Positions 56,252-64,000 of a stretch of 64,000 bases of DNA are shown one piece after another. Each line of letters begins with the position of its first letter. The stretch's first letter is position 1. Under the pieces are notes generated by a model, which was not told where the DNA came from, searched no databases, and saw only the letters and a program-made list of their open reading frames with translations. The position numbers were made by a program, and so were the translations under genes. Source of the DNA: Bacillota bacterium (GTDB lineage: Bacteria; Bacillota; Clostridia; Lachnospirales; Lachnospiraceae); assembly GCA_023457255.1 (NCBI GenBank), contig JAEWMB010000028.1, positions 15,462-79,461 on the forward strand. Direction: 5' to 3'.

Positions 56252-57451
56252 TTATCTTATCATATTCTCAAGATTTTTATCCTTCACATAACTATTTACA
56301 TTATATAGCACTAGTACATCTGTAATTTTATTCTCTTCAATAAATTGGGATATCGGCATATTAAAATAACGTAAATCTACCATATAAGTTGTTTCAAAAT
56401 GATTTGCCGCAAACGGTGTAAAACAATGTGCATAAGAGTCCTTTAGAATTAATAATTTTTTACCGTTATGATTTTCAGAATCAATCTTTACGATAGGATT
56501 ATTACCTCCTAAATAAACAGAATACTTATCTTTGGTATCCAAATAGCTCATTTCATATAAGCTGTTCTTTAATACACCGTCCATATTATATTCCACAGTA
56601 TAACTTTTACCGGAATCATACAAGTACATCTCATCGGAGGATAATTTCAGATTAATTTTAGAATAAATAGTTCCTAAGAAATTATCTTCAATTTTCTGAA
56701 TGTCAAATTCTTCTTGACTCATTGGTATCTCACCAATTGCTTTCGCCCATTGGGTATAGGCAAAGTAAGCACCTAAGGTTGTCCAATGGTGATCAGTACG
56801 ATAGAATATATACTCATCCTTATGCTCTGAGAAGATTTGTCTTAAATCGATAAACTGATTTTTTAGTGTTCCTTCTAAACGATTAAGAAACTCTCCTTGA
56901 TCAAAGCCTGCTGCATAAGGCGGTAACTTTTCCTTTAATACTTCAAACGCAGTTGGTGCAATCATCGCAAATACATGCTTATGACCAAGCTGTTCTTCAT
57001 ACTTATTAATAAAAGCATACAGCCGCTTTTCATTACGATTGAGCTGTTCCATGTCCAGGTCTGAATTATCAACCTTCTCAATCAGGTAACCATCTTTTCC
57101 TATATAGACTCCATTGATATCTTTTTTTAGCATTGCCAGTTCAGTTCTGGTTTTTAAACCTATCCAAGTATCCCGAAAAACAAACTGGTCTGTAACAAAA
57201 GTCTCATATTTGCTAATAAAGGTACCATTAAATAAGGTTTCCCACGAGAATTTAGGTCTTCCTTCCAATCTTCTATTTTCACTTTCAGAAAATCCTTTCA
57301 TTGGATTCAGCATACTAGTTATTGTAAGTCCGTAGATTAATACCAAAAATATAATTACATTACTAAACCTTCCGCGTTGTGCCTTTCCCTCACTTTTCTT
57401 AATGACCGGAGGGTTTGGTACCGCTTCAGTGTTTTTATTCCCTTCCGACAT
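56252..57451 (-). CDS. DHHW-family protein (AlgJ/AlgX-like acyl-transfer partner)
   Basis: A 399-residue protein with one N-terminal membrane helix and a large extracellular SGNH-like domain with the family motif DHHWTTLGAYFAYTQW and a C-terminal LLILKDSYAHCFTPF containing the serine of the hydrolase fold. It follows an MBOAT gene by 12 bases. MBOAT + DHHW pairs O-acetylate exported polysaccharides or wall polymers; the substrate here is unknown. AGGAGG lies before the ATG. Confidence 0.85.
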   Translation of the reverse strand: MSEGNKNTEAVPNPPVIKKSEGKAQRGRFSNVIIFLVLIYGLTITSMLNPMKGFSESENRRLEGRPKFSWETLFNGTFISKYETFVTDQFVFRDTWIGLKTRTELAMLKKDINGVYIGKDGYLIEKVDNSDLDMEQLNRNEKRLYAFINKYEEQLGHKHVFAMIAPTAFEVLKEKLPPYAAGFDQGEFLNRLEGTLKNQFIDLRQIFSEHKDEYIFYRTDHHWTTLGAYFAYTQWAKAIGEIPMSQEEFDIQKIEDNFLGTIYSKINLKLSSDEMYLYDSGKSYTVEYNMDGVLKNSLYEMSYLDTKDKYSVYLGGNNPIVKIDSENHNGKKLLILKDSYAHCFTPFAANHFETTYMVDLRYFNMPISQFIEENKITDVLVLYNVNSYVKDKNLENMIR

Positions 57452-57462
57452 ACACTCACCTC

Positions 57463-58881
57463 CTAAAATCTAAAGTATAAGAATGGATTGTAGGAAGCAT
57501 CTACAAGATATGCAACCGAGATAATGAAAATTCCCACAACAAACAAGCCTTGTATAACTGCTGCTACTCTTTTCTCACCATGTTCTCCTGCAAAACGGAT
57601 AGCAACTCGTTTTGGCAGGTCGGTACTTGCTAAAATCACTATAATGAGGATAAGTGCATAGTTCATAAGAAGATAAAGTGCATTATTATCTGCAAAACCA
57701 AGGGTGTTAACACCAAGCAAGGCTTTTATATAATTAATCCCCCTCGATAAATCATCAAACGCAAAGATAACCCAGCCAATCCAAACTAAGAAAATTGCAT
57801 AGATATGAGAAACAACGGACGGTAATTTATTCAAAACCTTAAGGAATACAAATTTCTCAATGACAAGTATCACCCCAAAGTAGACCCCCCACATAATAAA
57901 GTTCCAGCTTGCCCCATGCCAAAAACCGGTTAAAAGCCATACAATGGCGATATTACGTATCTGCTTTCCTAATCCGCAGCGATTACCGCCAAGAGGAATA
58001 TAAACATAATCACGGAACCAGCTCCCTAACGAGATATGCCATCTACGCCAAAATTCGGTGATGCTTTTTGACATATAAGGGTAGTTAAAGTTTTCAAGGA
58101 AGCGGAAACCGAACATGTTTCCAAGTCCTATTGCCATATCAGAATAACCTGAGAAATCAAAATAAATCTGGAATGCAAACGCAGTAATCCCTAGCCATGC
58201 TGTTACTACTGTCAATTCACCATTTGGTATTGCCGAGATACTATCCCATAAAAGTCCAATATTATTAGCAAGCAATACTTTTTTACCTAAACCACCGATA
58301 AATCGAAGTACTCCATAAGAAAACTGATCAAAACTTTCTCTGCGCTCTTTAAGCTCTGCTGCTATCGTCTTATATTGTACAATAGGACCAGCAATTAATT
58401 GAGGAAATAATACTACATATGCACCAAAAGAGATAATATTTTTTTGTACTTCCGCTTCGCCGCGAAATATGTCAATCGTATATGACATGGTCTGAAAGGT
58501 GTAAAATGAAATACCAATTGGTAACGCTAATTTTAATAAATCAATATTACTGCCCGTCAATGTATTAATATTTGTTATCAAAAAATCAGAATATTTAAAA
58601 AAACCAAGCAGTGATAAATTGATGATCATCGCAGATGCTAAAGCAATTTTAGCTTTTTTAAGTTCACCTTTTTGTTTAAAATGGTGTACTAAGATACCAT
58701 GGGTATAGTCCACCAAAGTAGAGAACAGCATAAGCACAACATAAATTGGCTCTCCCCATGCATAAAACACTAAACTTGTAATAAAAAGTACCGTATTTCT
58801 TAACCTTCTAGGTACAATAAAATATAAAATTAAAACAATCGGTAAATACCGAAATAAAAATGGCAAGCTACTGAAAACCAT
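57463..58881 (-). CDS. MBOAT-family O-acyltransferase (AlgI/DltB-like)
   Basis: A 472-residue, roughly ten-helix membrane protein. The MBOAT signatures are EFWRRWHISLGSWFRDYVYI with PLGGNR and the catalytic-type histidine in LTGFWHGASWNFIMWG. It transfers acyl groups across the membrane to extracellular polymers together with the DHHW partner. GGAGG lies before the ATG. No polymer synthase lies nearby, so the target cannot be named. Confidence 0.93.
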   Translation of the reverse strand: MVFSSLPFLFRYLPIVLILYFIVPRRLRNTVLFITSLVFYAWGEPIYVVLMLFSTLVDYTHGILVHHFKQKGELKKAKIALASAMIINLSLLGFFKYSDFLITNINTLTGSNIDLLKLALPIGISFYTFQTMSYTIDIFRGEAEVQKNIISFGAYVVLFPQLIAGPIVQYKTIAAELKERRESFDQFSYGVLRFIGGLGKKVLLANNIGLLWDSISAIPNGELTVVTAWLGITAFAFQIYFDFSGYSDMAIGLGNMFGFRFLENFNYPYMSKSITEFWRRWHISLGSWFRDYVYIPLGGNRCGLGKQIRNIAIVWLLTGFWHGASWNFIMWGVYFGVILVIEKFVFLKVLNKLPSVVSHIYAIFLVWIGWVIFAFDDLSRGINYIKALLGVNTLGFADNNALYLLMNYALILIIVILASTDLPKRVAIRFAGEHGEKRVAAVIQGLFVVGIFIISVAYLVDASYNPFLYFRF

Positions 58882-58929
58882 CGTTTTCCTCCGATAATAG
58901 TTATTTATCAGGGTCTAACAGTAAATTTA

Positions 58930-59574
58930 TTATTCTACAAAACTTTCTTCTGTCACAATTGTTCCATCCATTGCTTCATAAAGCTTCTGATTGTTTTCAT
59001 CTTTTGTATAAAAATAGATACTGTTTTCATCGAACAGCGCATAGCCCTCTTGTCCAAAGATTGGCATTACAGTTATGATCACATTAGTCCCATGTGTGAT
59101 TTTCGCTGCAAGTGTTAGCGGCAGACCCTCTGTAATCGTTAAATAATCTGGTGCTCCTTCCCCGTAAAGTAGTTTCAAAACCTGGATATTAATACTCTGC
59201 CGGGTCTCCGCATCAACAACATCCGTAACTTTACCCAGTATGGTAAATGAATCCTCAATTGGCACTTCCTCCCCTAAACCATATGCCGAAATATTTGCAA
59301 CCCCCTTTGGATCTTGCCCCTCTATGCCGCGAATCTGCTTGTCACCGATGTTATCGATATTGGGGCTTCGATTAGCTTGCCCGCCCGCGATTATAACCAA
59401 TGCAAACACTGCAAATGTCGCCAGACTCACTGCAAATGCCGGAACTCTTTTCTTTTCCCTATTAAAGCGAAGTAATCCAAGATACCAAGGCTCTCTTCTT
59501 AAGTTTTGTTCCTGTTGCCCTAATAGTTGCGCCTTCTTGTAGATTCCTTCGATAAATTCCCTATCTGTTTTCAT
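58930..59574 (-). CDS. Putative anti-sigma factor (membrane protein) paired with the ECF sigma gene
   Basis: A 214-residue protein with a cytoplasmic N-terminal helical segment (about 1-45), a single transmembrane helix near residues 46-64 and an extracytoplasmic domain with no family I recognise. It overlaps the ECF sigma gene by 14 bases, the usual anti-sigma arrangement. AAGGAGG lies nine bases before the ATG. The function is inferred from position and topology. Confidence 0.65.
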   Translation of the reverse strand: MKTDREFIEGIYKKAQLLGQQEQNLRREPWYLGLLRFNREKKRVPAFAVSLATFAVFALVIIAGGQANRSPNIDNIGDKQIRGIEGQDPKGVANISAYGLGEEVPIEDSFTILGKVTDVVDAETRQSINIQVLKLLYGEGAPDYLTITEGLPLTLAAKITHGTNVIITVMPIFGQEGYALFDENSIYFYTKDENNQKLYEAMDGTIVTEESFVE

Positions 59575-60205
59575 AGGAGTAGCCCTCCTTTTCCATTAAC
59601 TTTGCAAGACTTTTTCTAGCTCTATAAATTAGTACTTTTATCTGTGCATCATTTTTCTTTAAAACCCTCCCGGCTTCTGCATATGTCATCTCCTCAAAAT
59701 CAATAAGAGAGATTGCAAGCTGGTAGTCCGGTTTTAATTTCCTCATTGCACTAACAATAAGCTTCCTCTCTTCCTTTCGGATAAGGTTTTCTTCCAAACG
59801 ATTAATCTCATCACAGCTTTCCGGATAGTCCTCCACTAATATCATCCGTTTATTCTTTCGTATATAATCAATTGCTTTATTTCGTCCAATCGTAAACAAG
59901 TACGTTTTAAAACTTACCTGAAAATGATACCTGTCTTTGTGAATTAATACCTCTACGAAAGCATCCTGAGCTAAATCTTCTGCTATAACCAAATTATTTA
60001 CAAAGCGATGTATGAAATAGATTAAGTGATCTTTATGTTTTATAACTAGCTTTTCAAATGCTTCCTTATCTCCACCCAAAAAGTTTTGATAGTAAAGCTT
60101 ATCTTCTTCTGACTGAACTCCTATATTGGGAGAGGAATGAGGAAAAATATCCTGAGCCTCTTCCAACGAGGAGAAATTTTGGGCATTTTTCATCGTGCAT
60201 CTCAT
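59561..60205 (-). CDS. ECF-type RNA polymerase sigma factor
   Basis: A 214-residue sigma-70-family factor with region 2 (FVNNLVIAEDLAQDAFVEVL; TYLFTIGRNKAIDYIRK) and region 4 (DFEEMTYAEAGRVLKKNDAQ; IKVLIYRARKSLAKLM). The start has two candidate ATG codons; I kept the first, eight bases after AAAGG. It precedes its putative anti-sigma factor. The inducing signal is unknown. Confidence 0.9.
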   Translation of the reverse strand: MRCTMKNAQNFSSLEEAQDIFPHSSPNIGVQSEEDKLYYQNFLGGDKEAFEKLVIKHKDHLIYFIHRFVNNLVIAEDLAQDAFVEVLIHKDRYHFQVSFKTYLFTIGRNKAIDYIRKNKRMILVEDYPESCDEINRLEENLIRKEERKLIVSAMRKLKPDYQLAISLIDFEEMTYAEAGRVLKKNDAQIKVLIYRARKSLAKLMEKEGYSYENR

Positions 60206-60324
60206 CCTCTCTGCCTTTGCATCCTTATTCCCTGTAAAAAAGTATAAGAAACCTCTAAAACCTTACACCCTTTCTACACGTAATCATCAGTATAGCATAG
60301 AAATAATTGATATGCTATAAAAAA

Positions 60325-60371
60325 GCGTCACAGTATAACCAGCAAAATGCCTATAGGCAATACTGCGACGC
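60325..60371 (-). terminator. Terminator of the DUF4358 lipoprotein gene
   Basis: GCGTCRCAGTAT/ATACTGYGACGC stem with a T run on the minus strand (CTTTTTTAT). It separates that gene from the ECF sigma operon. No other feature is seen in 60206-60495. Confidence 0.7.
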
Positions 60372-60495
60372 TCCATTCTATAGTATTTCAAAACGCATAC
60401 TTTTTATGAATGAATGCTTTGCAACGATAGTATTACAAATTGCAGATGTTGACAATGCTCACTGTTAATCTTTCCTTTCTATTTCGAATTCAGTC

Positions 60496-61143
60496 TTACT
60501 TTGCTTCGATATTTTTATTGATAATATCAATTGCAATCTGGTTTTGTTCCTCATATGCTTTGATCATGTCACTCTCTTCTGTATATTTCGTTACATCAAT
60601 CGTACCAAGCATAACAAAGAAAACATAGTCGCCGGCAGCTTCTACTTTAGAAGCTTGAATCTTCAATAAATTCATCGGATATTGCATCGTATCTGCAAGT
60701 AATGCTTCGTGGTATTTATTCAATGCATTCCGGACATTCTCTAAATTTCCCTCTGTTGCATGTATTCCGATAAATTTATCGACATTAATACTTATCATGG
60801 GACCTTCCGCAATAGCGGCATCAAACCAATCTGCTTCTACACCAAACTGCTCTTCTAAGTTCTCAACAGTAAATGGCATATTGGGAGCATAATTCTCACC
60901 ATAGGCTGCCTTTACTTCTTCGTAAATCTTATCTAAGGTTTCATTGCTTGTAAGCTCAGTTGCTCCTAAATTCTCTCCTGTCTCCTCTTCTTCCTTGTCA
61001 GGCTGTTTCGTTGGGACCTCAGTAGGCGCCTCTGTTGGTGCAACTGTTGGTGTAGGTGCCGGTTCGTTTGTGTCTTTCTTACCACATGCGGTAAATGCCA
61101 ATACGGCTGCTAAAGATAATACCATTAATTTTTTATGTCTCAT
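60496..61143 (-). CDS. DUF4358 lipoprotein
   Basis: A 215-residue exported lipoprotein. The signal peptide ends in the lipobox AFTAC, followed by a Pro/Thr/Glu-rich linker (TPTVAPTEAPTEVPTKQP). The C-terminal domain (ISINVDKFIGIHATEGN, VEAAGDYVFFVMLGT) is the DUF4358 type of Lachnospiraceae and related bacteria. I start it at ATG 61143 after AGGAG. Function unknown. Confidence 0.8.
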   Translation of the reverse strand: MRHKKLMVLSLAAVLAFTACGKKDTNEPAPTPTVAPTEAPTEVPTKQPDKEEEETGENLGATELTSNETLDKIYEEVKAAYGENYAPNMPFTVENLEEQFGVEADWFDAAIAEGPMISINVDKFIGIHATEGNLENVRNALNKYHEALLADTMQYPMNLLKIQASKVEAAGDYVFFVMLGTIDVTKYTEESDMIKAYEEQNQIAIDIINKNIEAK

Positions 61144-61258
61144 TGTTTTTTCTCTCCTTTTCATCCCTCAAAAATTTTTTCCCTTTGTTAACCTTGTGTG
61201 ATTAAATCACTGCTTTTCTTCCATTTTCATTTTTTCATGTCGACATCTATTATTCGGC

Positions 61259-61279
61259 GTGTAACAAAAAAAGTTACAC
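61259..61279. promoter_or_regulatory. GTGTAAC palindrome upstream of the DUF4358 gene
   Basis: GTGTAAC - seven A - GTTACAC, about 115 bases before the gene start; possible operator. Confidence 0.35.
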
Positions 61280-61519
61280 TTGATATAAAATTTTTTGCAT
61301 TTTTTCAGAACTTTATGATATGGAATTTTAATCCTTATAATTCCCCTGTTTTAATTCCATTATCATTAAATAAGTAAAAAGTATAACAATCCAAATGTAT
61401 TACCATTATCATTCAGTAATAAAAAGTCAGATTAGTGAAACATAGTTACTAACAGTCAGATTATTTTATTTAATAAAATTTCATATGATTTCTAAAACTC
61501 GAATCCTGCCGTTATTTTC

Positions 61520-61547
61520 TTGACATCTAATTTATTTAAAGTATAAT
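61520..61547 (+). promoter_or_regulatory. kdgK promoter
   Basis: TTGACA and TATAAT separated by 16 bases, about 50 bases before the kdgK start. The stretch from 61144 otherwise holds only the palindrome at 61259 and AT-rich sequence. Confidence 0.75.
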
Positions 61548-61560
61548 TAAAGTATCTGAA

Positions 61561-61574
61561 TGTAAGCGTTTACA
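61561..61574 (+). promoter_or_regulatory. cre-like / LacI-family operator of kdgK
   Basis: TGTAAGCGTTTACA is a perfect palindrome matching the CcpA cre consensus TGWAANCGNTNWCA. It lies just after the predicted transcription start, the position of a road-block repressor site. Confidence 0.75.
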
Positions 61575-61599
61575 TTTTGAACGAATGGAGGTAATTTGT

Positions 61600-62634
61600 A
61601 TGCTGACGGTTAATGAAAATCGCGAATTTGACGCACTCGCTTTAGGAGAAATCTTATTAAGACTTTCTGCTCCTTCCAATGAGCGTATTGTACGTGGAGA
61701 TACCTTTGAAAAATGTGCCGGAGGTGCGGAGTTAAATGTTGTATCCGGCATCTCTATGATGGGACTTCGTACCGGTATTATTTCAAAGGTTCCGCAAAAT
61801 GACATCGGTACTTATGTAAAGAATCACCTTCGTTTCTGCGGCGTTAGCGATGACTGCCTTATCTTCGATGAAAGCAGAGACGCTCGCCTGGGAATCTATT
61901 TCTATGAAAATGGAGCGTATCCTAGAAAATCTTCTGTGGTTTATGACAGGCGAAACTCCTCCATCAACACGATTTCCATGGAGGAAATTCCAGAAAGCAC
62001 TTTCTCCTCTACTAAACTATTCCATACCTGTGGTATCACCTTAGCGCTATCGGAACAAAGCAGAGAGGTCGCAGAGAAGTGTATCAAGAAATTCAAGGAG
62101 CAAGGAGCACTTATCTCCTTTGATGTAAACTACCGCGCAAACCTTTGGGATGAGACAACCGCAAAGCAGTACATCGAACGTATTCTCCCATATGTTGATA
62201 TTTTATTTGTATCGGAGGAAACTTCTCGCAGAACATTTGGCAAGACCGGGACAATTAAAGAAATCATGAAATCTTTTACAAAGGATTTTAATGTGAAGAT
62301 TGTCGCAACAACTGAGCGTATTGTGATTAGTCCAAAGAAGCATACGTTTGGTTCCACAATTTATAATGCTGCAGAAGACAAATTCTACGAAGAAGCACCC
62401 TATCAGAACATAGAAGTCATCGATCGCATCGGAAGTGGTGATGCTTACGTGTCCGGCGTACTTTATGGATTACTGGCATACAATGACTGCCAGAAAGCTC
62501 TTGAAATCGGTAACGCTGCAAGCGCAGTGAAGAATACCATCCCTGGAGATTTACCTTCAACGGATTTAAAAGAACTTCAAAAAATCATTGCCTCACATCA
62601 AAATATCGGGCCTCAAAGCGAGATGAATCGATAA
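61600..62634 (+). CDS. kdgK: PfkB-family sugar kinase, probably 2-keto-3-deoxygluconate kinase
   Basis: Phosphorylates 2-keto-3-deoxygluconate in pectin/uronate breakdown. It is 344 residues, with ALGEILLRLSAP at the N-terminus, FDVNYRANLWDE (sugar-acid binding type) and the catalytic RIGSGDAYVSGVLYG near residue 280. I start it at ATG 61600, eight bases after GGAGG. A cre-like site implies carbon catabolite control. The exact substrate among sugar acids and fructose-like sugars is inferred. Confidence 0.82.
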   Translation: MLTVNENREFDALALGEILLRLSAPSNERIVRGDTFEKCAGGAELNVVSGISMMGLRTGIISKVPQNDIGTYVKNHLRFCGVSDDCLIFDESRDARLGIYFYENGAYPRKSSVVYDRRNSSINTISMEEIPESTFSSTKLFHTCGITLALSEQSREVAEKCIKKFKEQGALISFDVNYRANLWDETTAKQYIERILPYVDILFVSEETSRRTFGKTGTIKEIMKSFTKDFNVKIVATTERIVISPKKHTFGSTIYNAAEDKFYEEAPYQNIEVIDRIGSGDAYVSGVLYGLLAYNDCQKALEIGNAASAVKNTIPGDLPSTDLKELQKIIASHQNIGPQSEMNR

Positions 62635-62742
62635 ATACTATTGTTTTAGATGATTTTAGATATTTGTTTAATAATTTTAGAGTTCACTGCGCAAGTTTAT
62701 GTGCAGCAAACCTAGATTGCGCAAAAGCAGCAAAAGATATAG

Positions 62743-62807
62743 AGAAAAAATGATTCTTTTCTGAGTAAGCTTAACCTAAATTCTTACTGGAAAAGAATCA
62801 TTTTTCT
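62743..62807 (+). terminator. Bidirectional terminator behind kdgK
   Basis: AGAAAAAATGATTCTTTTC...GAAAAGAATCATTTTTCT long stem, with a second GAGTAAG/CTTACT stem inside. Confidence 0.85.
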
Positions 62808-62841
62808 ATGTACACAACAATCTGAACTTGATGCTTTAATG

Positions 62842-63513
62842 TTATTCTATCTTGTCAGATACGATTCTCCCTTGATGAAGTTTTATTATTCTTTGATTCT
62901 TTCTTTTTATTTTTTCTAAGTCATGTGTAATTAGTATCAATATCTTATTTTTATTCAGATATTGATAGATTATATTCATCACTTGTTCTGTAATTCTATC
63001 ATCTAACGATCCCGTCGGTTCATCTGCTAAAATAATTTGAGGTTCATTCACCAAGGCTCTGGCTATCGCTACGCGTTGCCTTTGTCCTCCAGATAATTCA
63101 TTGACTTTTTTATTCAAAAACTCCTCCAGCCCTACAGAGGATAATACTTTTTGAACTCTCCTTTTATATTCTGTTTTTTTGAGGGAACTGTATAATAAGG
63201 GTATTTTTACATTATTAAAAACTGTTTCATCTTCTATTAGAGCATACTCTTGAAAGATAACACCAAATGTTTTATTTCGAATTCCTACCTTCTGTTTAGA
63301 ATTTAATAACCTTATATCCTCATCCATCAGCCTATATTCCCCATCAAACTCCAAATCGGCCAGACCAATTAAATTTAATAATGTAGATTTTCCAGCACCA
63401 GACTCACCTACAATTATAACTTGTTCACCTTCTTTAATGTTGAAAGATATATTTTTTAATGCAAATGGATTATTTTTATATGATTTATTTACACTATTTA
63501 ATTCAATGATCAT
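62842..63513 (-). CDS. ABC transporter ATP-binding protein (MacB/FtsE-like)
   Basis: A 223-residue ATPase with Walker A GESGAGKSTLLN, signature LSGGQRQRVAIARAL and Walker B ILADEPTGSLDD. The LolD/MacB-type 'EPTGSLD' suggests a mechanotransmission or peptide/lipid export transporter. Its ATG overlaps the TGA of the upstream permease fragment by four bases. With that permease truncated, the transporter is probably not functional as encoded. Confidence 0.9.
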   Translation of the reverse strand: MIIELNSVNKSYKNNPFALKNISFNIKEGEQVIIVGESGAGKSTLLNLIGLADLEFDGEYRLMDEDIRLLNSKQKVGIRNKTFGVIFQEYALIEDETVFNNVKIPLLYSSLKKTEYKRRVQKVLSSVGLEEFLNKKVNELSGGQRQRVAIARALVNEPQIILADEPTGSLDDRITEQVMNIIYQYLNKNKILILITHDLEKIKRKNQRIIKLHQGRIVSDKIE

Positions 63514-63887
63514 ATACTAGCCCCATTTCTTAAATTTTCAGAAAGATTTTTATTGAGTAACTTTTTCATGATTGTCATTGCAAATATTAGGATTAAGAAA
63601 ACTCCCATAATAATATAAGGACTTATTTCATGTAATGGCACCAACTTCGTCCAAATACAAATACATAAAGAAAAGATAATGATAACCGAGAAAAATGTTA
63701 ACAGCCTAATTAATAAATTATAAAGATGTGCTCCATTCATGATATATATGGAAAATTCTTTTGTTCTCTTTTTAATTATTCCATCAAGAACTAACGATAA
63801 CGTTAGAAAACCACATAAAAGCATTATCAAGAGAAAGGGATATATATTTTTAATAATAAAATTACCTTCTAACCGTAAGCGATACAT
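63510..63887 (-). CDS. Membrane permease fragment of the ABC transporter
   Basis: A 125-residue protein with three predicted membrane helices (about 12-35, 55-78 and 88-108) and KRTKEFSIYIMNGAHLYNLL between the first two, the fold of the C-terminal half of FtsX/MacB-type permeases. The usual N-terminal helix and large extracellular domain are missing. An IS66-type transposase ends 45 bases upstream, so the 5' part was probably lost by insertion or deletion. The gene shows no clear ribosome site. Confidence 0.65.
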   Translation of the reverse strand: MYRLRLEGNFIIKNIYPFLLIMLLCGFLTLSLVLDGIIKKRTKEFSIYIMNGAHLYNLLIRLLTFFSVIIIFSLCICIWTKLVPLHEISPYIIMGVFLILIFAMTIMKKLLNKNLSENLRNGASI

Positions 63888-63931
63888 AAAGTAACGTATT
63901 ACTTATTTTGATTTCTTCCTATTTTAAAAAA

Positions 63932-64000
63932 TTAGATGTTACCATTATTCAAGCTACAGGATTGTTGCATTGCTTCTGACCATGGCATCAGTTCTTCAAG
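63932..64000 (-). mobile_element. tnpC: C-terminal end of an IS66-family transposase (partial)
   Basis: The minus strand reads LEELMPWSEAMQQSCSLNNG, then NI and stop. The LE-LMPWS tail is typical of IS66-family TnpC transposases. Only the last 22 codons are in the window; the terminal inverted repeat, if present, would lie between 63888 and 63931. Confidence 0.6.

Overview
The window is a low-GC Firmicute chromosome segment, most likely from a Lachnospiraceae / Clostridium-like anaerobe of the Lachnoclostridium phytofermentans type. Evidence: clostridial gene neighbourhoods (mbl-flhO-flhP, comF-yvyF, rpsL-rpsG-fusA-tuf), a flavodiiron protein, a spore-type CotH protein, strong AGGAGG ribosome sites, and TTGACA/TATAAT promoters. 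This placement is an inference from gene content; no rRNA or tRNA gene was seen.

Region 1 (1-8.5 kb) is a defence island, nearly all on the minus strand. Reading right to left it holds an XRE-type regulator with its own palindromic operator, a type I DNA methylase (hsdM), an hsdS cut off inside its second target-recognition domain and fused to the tail of a transposon gene (tnpV), an ATPase/TOPRIM (RloA/RloB- or AbiL-like) pair, and a SIR2 + HerA pair whose herA runs off the left edge. No hsdR is present in the window. A separate plus-strand operon of small unknown genes (7.6-8.48 kb) ends inside the guaA terminator, so the island abuts the 3' end of guaA, a known integration hotspot for genomic islands.

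Region 2 (8.5-39.6 kb) is mainly core genome: guaA, a VWA lipoprotein, a flavodiiron protein, a YfbR-like deoxynucleotidase, uvrA, uvrB (with a LexA-like box), cheW, prfB with its programmed +1 frameshift, secA, hpf, trxB, a yjfB motility gene behind a sigma-28-like promoter, a CPBP protease, an acyl-ACP thioesterase with a CvfB-like S1 protein, yvyF/comF, a nucleotidyltransferase, recD2, and the rod/flagellar set mbl-flhO-flhP-flgJ(N). A cluster of DnaA boxes sits between hpf and trxB with no replication gene nearby.

Region 3 (39.9-48.3 kb) holds a membrane protein of unknown function, a degenerate GGDEF-EAL protein, the VTC polyphosphate polymerase / DUF4956 / CotH trio, a bacterial PH-domain protein, and an unrecognised gene preceded by what looks like an attenuator. 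Region 4 (48.3-56.1 kb) is the str operon (rpsL, rpsG, fusA, tuf) with decayed tandem copies of the rpsG 3' end in front of fusA, then a promoter-to-terminator unit with no annotated gene (candidate small RNA), then rpoD and plsC. Region 5 (56.2-64 kb) holds a DHHW/MBOAT O-acetylation pair, an ECF sigma/anti-sigma pair, a DUF4358 lipoprotein, kdgK under a cre-like operator, and an ABC transporter whose permease is truncated next to the end of an IS66-family transposase.
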